Source: Deltaproteobacteria bacterium (GTDB lineage: Bacteria > Desulfobacterota > Binatia > UBA12015). Taken from it: a stretch of DNA of 5,705 nt. Of this stretch, positions 1-5,705 are shown in pieces. A program made the position numbers and the translations under genes. The notes beneath the pieces were generated by a model that was given only the letters and a program-made list of their open reading frames with translations, did no database searches and was not told the origin of the DNA. How positions within the stretch are numbered: the first letter of the stretch is position 1; each line of letters begins with the position of its first letter. Location: the NCBI GenBank assembly GCA_003447545.1, contig DLYX01000420.1, positions 1-5,705 of the forward strand. Direction: 5' to 3'.

Positions 1-24
1 CCCCTCGGCACCCGGAACCACGCC
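1..24. repeat. 24-bp terminal direct repeat, left copy
   Basis: These 24 bases, beginning CCCCTCGGCACCCGG, recur exactly at 5682-5705. Identity ends at the window edges, so the true repeat may be longer. It fits overlapping ends of a circular molecule or a direct repeat bounding the segment. Confidence 0.95.
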
Positions 25-31
25 CTCGTGG
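18..31. repeat. Perfect 5-bp hairpin across the edge of the left terminal repeat
   Basis: CCACG (18-22) pairs with CGTGG (27-31) around CCCT. The left arm lies inside the 24-bp direct repeat and the right arm outside it. The full hairpin therefore exists at the left copy and, in a circle, once at the junction; at the right edge it is cut off by the window end. Confidence 0.45.
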
Positions 32-40
32 AAGGCCCTT

Positions 41-57
41 GCTCCCTGAGTGGGAGC
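41..57. repeat. Perfect 6-bp hairpin in the downstream region
   Basis: GCTCCC (41-46) pairs perfectly with GGGAGC (52-57) around the loop TGAGT. No T-run follows on either strand. Confidence 0.5.
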
Positions 58-164
58 GGTGGCGGCGGTCAACTGGAATGCAGGAGCCGCAGCGATCCCT
101 CTCTATTTGCGTCGGTTCAGGGCCTTCATGTTTCCTACCGCCCGCGGCGTTTGGAGACACAGAT

Positions 165-206
165 GCTCTCTCTCCCGTATTCGTGGCCGGCGGTGGAAGA
201 GAGAGC
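165..206. repeat. Inverted repeat downstream of the large gene's stop codon
   Basis: GCTCTCTCT (165-173) pairs perfectly with AGAGAGAGC (198-206), and 175-176 pair with 195-196 beyond one mismatch; the enclosed loop holds GGCCGG. It starts about 48 bases after the stop codon on the minus strand, where a 3' mRNA structure is expected. No T-run follows on either strand, so it is not a standard rho-independent terminator; it could stabilise the transcript end. Confidence 0.5.
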
Positions 207-253
207 CTCGCCGGGTAACTCGCTCCCTCCTCCCGTTCAAAGCAGTCGCTCCG

Positions 254-3200
254 TCAATACGTGAAGGGCCAGGTCGGCCACATCGATGTATTGCCCCACG
301 GGTAGCAGGAGCTCGTTCCCGCTGCGGGCGGAGTGCCCATGACCGACCCGTCCGGTTGTATGGTTCCACAGGGCTGGTCGAGGCATGCCTTGGTACCCGA
401 GTTGCAGGTGTCCAGCGTCGTGCCGCCGGAGGAGCTCTGCGGGAAGGCGAGGAAGGGAAGAGCGAACCCGAGCTGGCGGCAACAGCCACTCCCCGCGACC
501 CCGTCCTCTGCGTAGGGCACATAGCCTGGCTCGCAGATTCCGTGGCTGCGAGCGATCTTGCACGATCGGCAGTCCGTGGGAGCCTGCACGGCGATCGGTC
601 CTTGCGTCGAAGAGTTGTTGCCGATGTCCGGCTGGTTGTAGCAGTGCCCTCCGCAGTAGCCTGCGGGCGAGAGGAATCCGTCGCATTCGCCGTTCGCATT
701 CGCTGCCAGGGCGCCGAACGTGAAGCCCGGAGGCTCGGGGTCCGAGCACTCCGAGGGGCATGCGCCGTTTGCCTGCCGGAATTCGAACCCTCGCTTGATT
801 CCAGAGTTCTCGACGCGCTCGTACGCCTCCGTGCCCAGGTTGAAGAGTCCGCCCGGTCCGTAAGGGAAGCCGATCGAGTAGGCGCGGCCATCGTTCATGT
901 AGCAATCCATCGACTCGCCGTTCTCGCCCTGCTGGCAGGCGTATCCGAGCCAGTACATGGAGCTCTCGTTGCCCTGCGTCGCAACCGAGAGGCAGGTCGT
1001 GTTCGAGCCCAGCGAGGGGGCCTGCGCGCCGCAGTTGGTGCTGCACTGCGAGACGAGGCTCGCGCCAATCTGTTGACCCGTGTTGCTGAAGCTGGCGCCA
1101 CCACTGGCTGAGTAGGCGATGTGCTGAGTTTCATTTGTCACCACGGCCTCGTAGAGATTGGTCACCGCGTTCGGATTGCTGAATACGAGCGAGGCGTAGT
1201 TCGTCGTGCCTTCTGCACCGGAGTTGGTCTCCGTGTTGAAGCCGAAGGCACCGCAGCCCCATGGGTAGGTGGTGCCGCTTTGCGCATCGGAGTTAAGCGA
1301 GGCCTGCCAAATGCCTCCAGCGTCCGTGCCGTAGTTGGTGATGCCGATGTAGGAGACCCCGGCGCCGCCGAGGTAGCCGCAACGATAGTCGTTCACCATC
1401 ACGCTGCTCATGATCGAGTTGTCTTTGTCGCCGTTGTATCCGTCCATCTCGTCGCAGCTTCCGCCCACGGCGGCGGCAACCGTGCAGGGCACGCCGCTGC
1501 CGTCAGAGCTGCAGTTCCCGTAGGTTTCAAAAAGCGTGGGCAGAGAATCCGACTCGGTCGCCGAATTGGAGGTCCAGGGTAGCTTGGCGGTATCCAGCGG
1601 CTGGTAATTGCCGCAGCCGAGGTAGGTGCAACCCTCACAAAGCATAGAGAGGTTGTCCGCGTCGGTCACATCCATGCCCGCCGGGGTGTACCAATCCATC
1701 TTGGGCCCGGTGCCTGGTTGCCCGGCGGTGCCGACCTGGCAGGCGCCGACGTTGCCGAGCATTGGACCCGCGAGAAGCAGGGACGGTTCGGAAACACAGG
1801 CCTGGCAATTGGTCAGGGCCGTGGTGCGCTTGTACTGTGCCCAGCCGGTGTCCACGCAGTAGCTTACGTCGGAATCTGAGTCCGAGTAGACGAACGACGG
1901 GCAAGTGCCCCCGACCAGCCCCACCAGCGGCGAGCAGGTGTTGGCCACGGCACAACCGTCGGTACACGAGCTGCCCTGCGCCTCGAAGCTGGCCGTGATG
2001 CTGCTGGAGTCGTTGGTCACCTTCAGCGGGTTGCAGGCCATGGCCTGCTGCTCGGCCGTCGAGGTGAAGATGTCGGTTACCTCGTCGGAAGCACATTCGG
2101 CGGGGCAGCCGTATTCTGCATCCGAGGCCATCTGCGCAGCCTCGAAAGTATAGGGCTGCAGGGTCAGGCCATCGAAGTAGCCGTAGCGCGGCGCCTGGCC
2201 GCCCGGGGTGGCAAAGACCGAGGGGCAGTCCTCGTTGGACTGGATCGCGCCGGCCATGTTCGGCGTCGTGTCGCTCGTGGTGCGGTTGTAGTTGATCAGG
2301 TTGGCGCGACACTCATGCGGGTTCTTGAGTGCGTACTGGTAGAGCGCACCCGTAGCCGTCCAAGGCATCGTGTCAGAACATTGTCCGTACCTATGGTCGA
2401 AGGTGTAGCCGGTGCACCAGGGGTAACTCTCGTCCTGGCAGCTGAAGCTGGGGTCGTTGACATAGCCCGGCTGGCCGTCGAGCACCTGGGCGCTGGCGGG
2501 TGTTCCCGCGTTGGCCACGCAGGAAGAGCCCCCATTGTAGGAGGCATTCGAGCCGTTGCTCCAGGGCGCCGCATCGAAGTTGATGTTGGCCTTCTGGATC
2601 CAGCCGACAGGTTGTCCCGTGTACTGATCGCTTGCGGCGCGCGTGCCGGTGCCAGGCAGGTTGAAAGAGGCCGAGGTGACGAGGCCCTCGTAATCGATAG
2701 CGAGATCCAGGCAGCTCCCGGTGGCGCAATCACTGTCCTGGGTGCATGCCTGCGGGGTGCAGCCGCCGTTCACGCAGGCGCCGGACGCGACGGTGGTCGC
2801 GGGGAGCGCGCAATAGCGCGTGCCGGTGTAAGTCGGCCATGATTGCAGCCCGCTGCGATCCGCCCCGGGGATCGGGAGGTCCGTGACGAGGTAGCGCAGG
2901 TAGAGCTCGTAGAGCATGTTGAGACGCCCGGCATAGAGGTAAGCGAGTTCCAGCTGGGCTGCGTTGTACGGGGCACTCATCTCCGCTGCGCTCACGCCGC
3001 ACTTCGCCGAGTTGCCCTTGCACGAAGGGTATTTGCACTTCCCGGGTGCGCCGCCGCAGATCTGGCCGGTGGAGCTGGGATTGCAGGCCTGGCCACCGGT
3101 GTTCAGGGGGGCGTTGTCCGCGCAGACGAAGCCGTTCGGCACGCAGGCCTCGTACTGCTGCATGTTCAGGCAGGCATAATCGCTGTCGGTTGGACCGCCG

Positions 3201-5389
3201 TAGTAGGTGGCCGGCGCGCCGCCGAGCTGTCCGACCGCGGGGAAGAGCTCCGGGTTGTTCGGTACCGGTCCGGCCGGGAGGTTGGCGAAGAAGTTGAAAT
3301 TATTGACCGTCCATTCCATCTGGAAGGCCTCAAAGATCACCGTCCGGGCTTGGTGGGTGTAGGACGTGAGCGCCTGGTTGTAAGCGTCGATCAGGGCGAC
3401 GATATTCTCCAGGTCACCATCCGCCACGAGGTTTCCGTCCGGGCCCGATGTCCGCACCGCCTTCGCTGCGTCGAGGGCCGCGCTCAGCTGGCCGCCGTTG
3501 CCGAGGAGGTTGCCGTAGAGCCCCTCCAGCGTCTGAATCAGGGTGGTGTCGCTGTCGTATTGGAGGCACTTCCAGACGTCCGTGGTGCACTTGGTGCTGC
3601 CGAGGTTCGTGCCGATCATGTTGGTCAGCTGGTCCTGGAAGGCGGACGAGTTCGCGGTGGTCCAAGTCTGCAGCGCATAGAAGTTCTCGTAGCTCTGTAG
3701 CTCGTTGGCCGTATCGCAGGGGATGGCGCCCTTTTCCGGTCCCGGGACGTTGCAGAGGCCCTGAATGGCCGGGCCCGTGTCGGACTCCCAGAGTCCGGCC
3801 GCGTACATGAAGCCGCCCAGCAGCCCCGGGGTGGTGAAGGTGCAGTTGCCGGACGGACCATTCGGATTGGCCGTGATGCACGGGCTGTCCTCGGTCACCG
3901 AGGGTGAGAACTGGGTGAACTCGGCTTCGAAGGCCTTGTTGTACAAATCGCCCTCCGCGTTCTCCACCGCCTCCCATGCCGTGAAGAAGGCGTTGTCCGT
4001 CAGGTCCAGCTGGTCCTGTATCTGCAGGACCTGTTGGCCCTGGAACTGCACGGCGTCCGCCAGGTTGTCGATTTCCTGCTGCATGCAGCTGCTCGCTGCG
4101 TTGCCACCTGCATTGGAAAGAGAGGTGCCGGCAACTGATGCGCTGCCGCTCGCAATGCCTATTACGAGCGGGAAATCTGCCTCCGGACCCAGCATGATCG
4201 CCGCTGCGGCCCCGCCAATGGTCAGGACTCCGCTGACGATGGAGGAGATGAAACCGCCTTTTGACTTCGTGCTGCCGCAGTTGTTGCCCGAGGCGGCGGC
4301 GGTGCGTGCGACACTGCTGGTCGTGGTGAGGTCTGCCGGTTCGAGCGCAAAGATGTTGGCGATCTCCGCGTGGTCGATTAGCCCCGCAGCATGCTTCAGC
4401 GTACTGAAGGGCTCTCCGGGCTGCCAGTCTTCTCCGAAGGCCCAAGCGACCCCAAGGCGACCAAAGTTGGCTCGTTCGAGGCCGGAGATGGATATGTTGC
4501 GCCGATCGGTACCAACGGCGCCGCGGTCATCGGTAACACGCAGTAAGACCTCGTAGTCTCCGGGTGCCAACTCGACGAAGGCGACGGGGGTCGAGGTACC
4601 TCCGGGTCCATAGAGTTTACGACCGGATTGCTTTTCAAAGACCTCGTAGGTCCAGAATCGGATTTCGCCGTCGCGGTCCTTCGAGCCGCGCCCATCGAGA
4701 CGAATCCAGTTGAGTTGATCGCGGTCGCGAGTCAGATTTTCGTACCGAATACTGGCTTGGGGGTTTCGATTTCCCGAATTTCCGCCATGTCCATTGCTGC
4801 TTCGCATTGATTTGAGGTCGAAACAGTCCGTGCACGAACGTCGCTCTGAGCATTTCCAGTTCTGGGTCACCGACCAGGTCCGTGGTGTTTTCTCGCCGAC
4901 CTTGAGAGTGATGGCGGAGCGCAGGGTTGCGACCTCTTCGCCCGCAAGACAGGCCGCCGGAGCCGCGATTCGAGCCCGACTAATCTGGGCACTGATCCGG
5001 ACACGGCCCGCGCGTTCCGTTACGCGGATGCGGGTTCCCGAGCGATCGCGACCCGGTAACTCGAACTTTGCACGATCGGGGCGTGCGCCGCGGCTGGCCT
5101 CGAGCAGGGTGGTGTCCAGATCTGCGCCGTCAACCGAAACTAGCGCGGTACCGTCCAGTTCGCTGAGAAGCGCACTGGCGTCAACTGTGGCGCCGGCCGA
5201 GAGATCTTGGCCCGTCTCATCCGCCGCGAAGCTCATCTCCAAGCGCAATGAGCCTGTTCGACTGGTGTCGCCGGTGCGCTCGGCCCGCCCCGAGGACTTC
5301 AGAAGTTCGGGCGACGATGCCCGGGATGCTTCGGCTGGGAGCAGCAGGACGAGGCTGAACACAAGGCTGAGAACGCGACTGAGGTGCAT
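254..5389 (-). CDS. Giant secreted cysteine-rich protein with PKD-like domain, function unknown
   Basis: I do not recognise a characterised family for the whole protein. The chosen ATG at 5389 gives 1711 residues; an in-frame GTG at 5416 would add nine residues but overlaps the Shine-Dalgarno site, and the ATG is followed directly by a typical signal peptide (charged MHLSR, hydrophobic 6-17, likely cleavage after AEA at 19-21), so export is well supported. Residues 50-200 look beta-rich. Residues 209-302 resemble a PKD domain (LDGRGSKDRDGEI, then PGDYEVLLRVTDDRGA). Residues 379-431 are Gly/Ala-rich and hydrophobic, followed by a heptad pattern at 440-461. Residues 570-840 contain several predicted helices. 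From about 500 to the end the protein is rich in Cys, Gly, Asn, Ser and Tyr, with CxxC and CxxxC pairs, suggesting many disulfides in an extracellular domain. It is intact, with no frameshift. No catalytic motif, LPxTG signal or recognisable sorting tail was seen; it ends in an aromatic-rich WPTWPFTY. The reading frame is near certain; the function is open (adhesin, surface structural protein or toxin-like). Confidence 0.93.
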   Translation of the reverse strand: MHLSRVLSLVFSLVLLLPAEASRASSPELLKSSGRAERTGDTSRTGSLRLEMSFAADETGQDLSAGATVDASALLSELDGTALVSVDGADLDTTLLEASRGARPDRAKFELPGRDRSGTRIRVTERAGRVRISAQISRARIAAPAACLAGEEVATLRSAITLKVGEKTPRTWSVTQNWKCSERRSCTDCFDLKSMRSSNGHGGNSGNRNPQASIRYENLTRDRDQLNWIRLDGRGSKDRDGEIRFWTYEVFEKQSGRKLYGPGGTSTPVAFVELAPGDYEVLLRVTDDRGAVGTDRRNISISGLERANFGRLGVAWAFGEDWQPGEPFSTLKHAAGLIDHAEIANIFALEPADLTTTSSVARTAAASGNNCGSTKSKGGFISSIVSGVLTIGGAAAAIMLGPEADFPLVIGIASGSASVAGTSLSNAGGNAASSCMQQEIDNLADAVQFQGQQVLQIQDQLDLTDNAFFTAWEAVENAEGDLYNKAFEAEFTQFSPSVTEDSPCITANPNGPSGNCTFTTPGLLGGFMYAAGLWESDTGPAIQGLCNVPGPEKGAIPCDTANELQSYENFYALQTWTTANSSAFQDQLTNMIGTNLGSTKCTTDVWKCLQYDSDTTLIQTLEGLYGNLLGNGGQLSAALDAAKAVRTSGPDGNLVADGDLENIVALIDAYNQALTSYTHQARTVIFEAFQMEWTVNNFNFFANLPAGPVPNNPELFPAVGQLGGAPATYYGGPTDSDYACLNMQQYEACVPNGFVCADNAPLNTGGQACNPSSTGQICGGAPGKCKYPSCKGNSAKCGVSAAEMSAPYNAAQLELAYLYAGRLNMLYELYLRYLVTDLPIPGADRSGLQSWPTYTGTRYCALPATTVASGACVNGGCTPQACTQDSDCATGSCLDLAIDYEGLVTSASFNLPGTGTRAASDQYTGQPVGWIQKANINFDAAPWSNGSNASYNGGSSCVANAGTPASAQVLDGQPGYVNDPSFSCQDESYPWCTGYTFDHRYGQCSDTMPWTATGALYQYALKNPHECRANLINYNRTTSDTTPNMAGAIQSNEDCPSVFATPGGQAPRYGYFDGLTLQPYTFEAAQMASDAEYGCPAECASDEVTDIFTSTAEQQAMACNPLKVTNDSSSITASFEAQGSSCTDGCAVANTCSPLVGLVGGTCPSFVYSDSDSDVSYCVDTGWAQYKRTTALTNCQACVSEPSLLLAGPMLGNVGACQVGTAGQPGTGPKMDWYTPAGMDVTDADNLSMLCEGCTYLGCGNYQPLDTAKLPWTSNSATESDSLPTLFETYGNCSSDGSGVPCTVAAAVGGSCDEMDGYNGDKDNSIMSSVMVNDYRCGYLGGAGVSYIGITNYGTDAGGIWQASLNSDAQSGTTYPWGCGAFGFNTETNSGAEGTTNYASLVFSNPNAVTNLYEAVVTNETQHIAYSASGGASFSNTGQQIGASLVSQCSTNCGAQAPSLGSNTTCLSVATQGNESSMYWLGYACQQGENGESMDCYMNDGRAYSIGFPYGPGGLFNLGTEAYERVENSGIKRGFEFRQANGACPSECSDPEPPGFTFGALAANANGECDGFLSPAGYCGGHCYNQPDIGNNSSTQGPIAVQAPTDCRSCKIARSHGICEPGYVPYAEDGVAGSGCCRQLGFALPFLAFPQSSSGGTTLDTCNSGTKACLDQPCGTIQPDGSVMGTPPAAGTSSCYPWGNTSMWPTWPFTY
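3992..4255 (-). other. Hydrophobic Gly/Ala segment followed by heptad helix (residues about 379-466)
   Basis: Residues 379-431 form a long stretch rich in Gly, Ala, Ile and Val (GGFISSIVSGVLTIGG, then PLVIGIASGSASVAG) interrupted by an acidic turn PEAD. Directly after, residues 440, 443, 447, 454, 457 and 461 (Ile, Leu, Val, Val, Ile, Leu) fall on a 3-4 heptad spacing with Gln at 450, as in a coiled coil. Two cysteines (371 and 435) bracket the hydrophobic stretch. A hydrophobic hairpin next to a coiled coil could insert into membranes or drive oligomerisation; which of these applies is inference. Confidence 0.55.
4484..4765 (-). other. PKD-like domain in the large protein (residues about 209-302)
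   Basis: This segment has the hallmarks of the PKD/Ig-like fold: an N-terminal strand, the LDGRGSKDRDGEI turn (family pattern: L-D-G-S-x-S-x-D-x-D-G), an aromatic strand with a Trp two residues after the Ile and Phe (WTYEVF), and a closing G-D-Y-E-V-x-L-x-V-T-D-D-R-G strand pair. PKD domains are extracellular beta-sandwich modules that space or bind partners, often sugars or proteins. The assignment rests on motif reading only. Confidence 0.75.
5323..5389 (-). other. Signal peptide coding segment
   Basis: The first 21-22 residues of the large protein have a short basic N-region (His2, Arg5), a hydrophobic core LSLVFSLVLLL and a small-residue cleavage site A-E-A at 19-21, which fits a Sec signal peptide cut by signal peptidase I. 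There is no lipobox cysteine, so the protein is not predicted to be a lipoprotein. Confidence 0.85.
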
Positions 5390-5393
5390 GGTT

Positions 5394-5399
5394 TCTCCT
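5394..5399 (-). promoter_or_regulatory. Shine-Dalgarno site of the large gene
   Basis: Read on the minus strand this is AGGAGA, four bases before the ATG at 5389. It decides the start: translation from the upstream GTG at 5416 would read through this site and lacks an equally good site of its own. Confidence 0.85.
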
Positions 5400-5436
5400 G
5401 TTGGGGGCGAGGTCACAAGATCTGGTTGGTAGCAAT

Positions 5437-5471
5437 TTAATACGGTAACGGTCCGTCTTTGAATGGGTCAA
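5437..5471 (-). promoter_or_regulatory. Candidate promoter region for the large gene (weak)
   Basis: On the minus strand a TTGACC hexamer (5466-5471, five of six matches to the sigma-70 -35 box) lies 18 bases before TACCGT (5442-5447, matching only TAnnnT) and 23 bases before the AT-rich TATTAA (5437-5442). The first pair has good spacing but a poor -10; the second has a better -10 but too long a spacer. This is the only AT-rich spot upstream of the start, so a promoter here is plausible, but the exact boxes are uncertain. Confidence 0.35.
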
Positions 5472-5506
5472 TAAGGAGATTTCCCTGACTGGGGGGCATT
5501 GGCTGG

Positions 5507-5526
5507 AAGAGAACTCTTGGAAAGAG
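5507..5526. repeat. Tripartite palindrome AAGAG / CTCTT / AAGAG
   Basis: AAGAG (5507-5511), CTCTT (5514-5518) and AAGAG (5522-5526) sit two and three bases apart, so the central CTCTT can pair with either neighbour. It occupies the place of the D arm in the tRNA-like sequence and may be how that arm decayed or was replaced. Confidence 0.6.
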
Positions 5527-5576
5527 GAGACGGCCTTTCAAGCCGTGGGTCGCAGGTTTGAGCCCTGCCTGGCGCG
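5511..5576 (+). pseudogene. Degenerate tRNA-like sequence (arginine-type tRNA relic)
   Basis: The 3' two thirds have tRNA geometry: an anticodon-type arm with stem ACGGC/GCCGT (5530-5534 with 5542-5546) and a 7-base loop CTTTCAA; a 5-base variable loop GGGTC; a T arm with stem GCAGG/CCTGC (5552-5556 with 5564-5568) and 7-base loop TTTGAGC; then a 7-base 3' acceptor strand CTGGCGC and a G discriminator, with no encoded CCA. The stems, variable loop and T arm resemble bacterial tRNA-Arg(UCU), whose loop is normally CTTCTAA. Defects: the loop reads TTC (Glu) instead of TCT, T-loop position 56 is T rather than the near-invariant C, the D arm is rearranged (TTGGAAAGAG), and no adjacent 5' strand pairs with the acceptor. 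The best partner, GCATTGG at 5496-5502, needs three wobbles and one mismatch. I read it as a decayed or partial tRNA; a functional but odd tRNA or tRNA-like RNA is possible. Confidence 0.55.
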
Positions 5577-5681
5577 TTTCACGCCCGAGTCGATCCGAAA
5601 ACAACCCTGGACCACCGTCTTCCTTGCTGTCCACCGGCAAAGCGTGCGAAGAAGGCAAGTCTTGAATTCCTCTGAAGAAAT

Positions 5682-5705
5682 CCCCTCGGCACCCGGAACC
5701 ACGCC
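5682..5705. repeat. 24-bp terminal direct repeat, right copy
   Basis: Exact same-orientation copy of bases 1-24. The bases just before it (AAGAAAT) have no counterpart to compare at the left edge, so it cannot be decided here whether the repeat ends or continues. Confidence 0.95.

Larger units (their letters stand above)
5390..5705. other. Non-coding region upstream of the large gene
   Basis: No convincing gene lies in this 316-base stretch. It holds the Shine-Dalgarno site and weak promoter boxes of the large gene, the tRNA-like relic, and the right terminal repeat. Between 5577 and 5681 I see only a short GGCG/CGCC hairpin (5571-5574 with 5582-5585) that overlaps the end of the tRNA-like sequence. 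Confidence 0.6.

Noticed and set aside
1..60. Rho-independent terminator at the hairpins 18-31 or 41-57
   Set aside because: No run of T follows either stem on either strand.
1..253. Integron attC site or gene cassette (single gene, possible circle, hairpins)
   Set aside because: No RYYYAAC/GTTRRRY pair was found in the non-coding parts, and the gene and its non-coding DNA are much longer than usual cassettes.
50..1111. Plus-strand open frame of 353 residues opposite the 3' end of the large gene
   Set aside because: It has an Arg/Ala/Val-rich composition typical of an antisense shadow in GC-rich DNA, with no domain or signal and no good ribosome binding site; the minus-strand frame has a far better protein signature.
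5416..5416. Upstream GTG start for the large protein
   Set aside because: It overlaps the strong AGGAGA site and would put nine polar residues before a signal peptide that starts cleanly at the ATG at 5389.
5437..5658. Minus-strand open frame of 73 residues (TTG start) just upstream of the large gene
   Set aside because: Its middle (AGLKPATHGLKG) is the well-known spurious translation of the antisense strand of a tRNA, here the tRNA-like relic. A weak AGAGG lies ten bases before the TTG, so a leader peptide is not fully excluded.
1..5705. CRISPR array, rRNA, transposase or insertion sequence
   Set aside because: There are no regularly spaced repeats, no rRNA-like sequence, no transposase or integrase motif in any frame, and the ends are direct rather than inverted repeats.

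Overview
The window is one GC-rich stretch (about 60% GC by eye) dominated by a single bacterial gene on the minus strand. The gene encodes a 1711-residue secreted protein with an N-terminal signal peptide, a PKD-like beta-sandwich, a hydrophobic Gly/Ala segment followed by a heptad-patterned helix, and a very long cysteine-rich C-terminal part (70 cysteines in all). This make-up, including a C-x5-C-x4-C 'DSDC..G.C' motif, recalls secreted proteins of Myxococcota and related former Deltaproteobacteria. That taxonomic guess is inference only.

Layout: 1-253 is non-coding and lies downstream of the gene's stop codon; it holds three inverted repeats and no clear rho-independent terminator. 254-5389 (minus) is the large gene. 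5390-5705 is non-coding and lies upstream of the gene; it holds a good Shine-Dalgarno site, weak promoter candidates, and, on the plus strand, a degenerate tRNA-like sequence. That sequence resembles the 3' two thirds of an arginine-type tRNA, but its anticodon loop is altered and it has no convincing acceptor partner.

The first 24 bases (1-24) are repeated exactly as the last 24 (5682-5705). Three readings fit: the window is a circular molecule of about 5681 bp with an overlap at its ends, one unit of a tandem array, or a segment bounded by direct repeats such as attachment sites. If circular, it would carry one giant secreted-protein gene and a non-coding region of about 545 bp with a tRNA-like relic, and no replication, recombination or mobilisation gene. 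Nothing else in the window forms a pathway. The interest lies in the one-gene architecture, the unusual protein and the tRNA-like relic.
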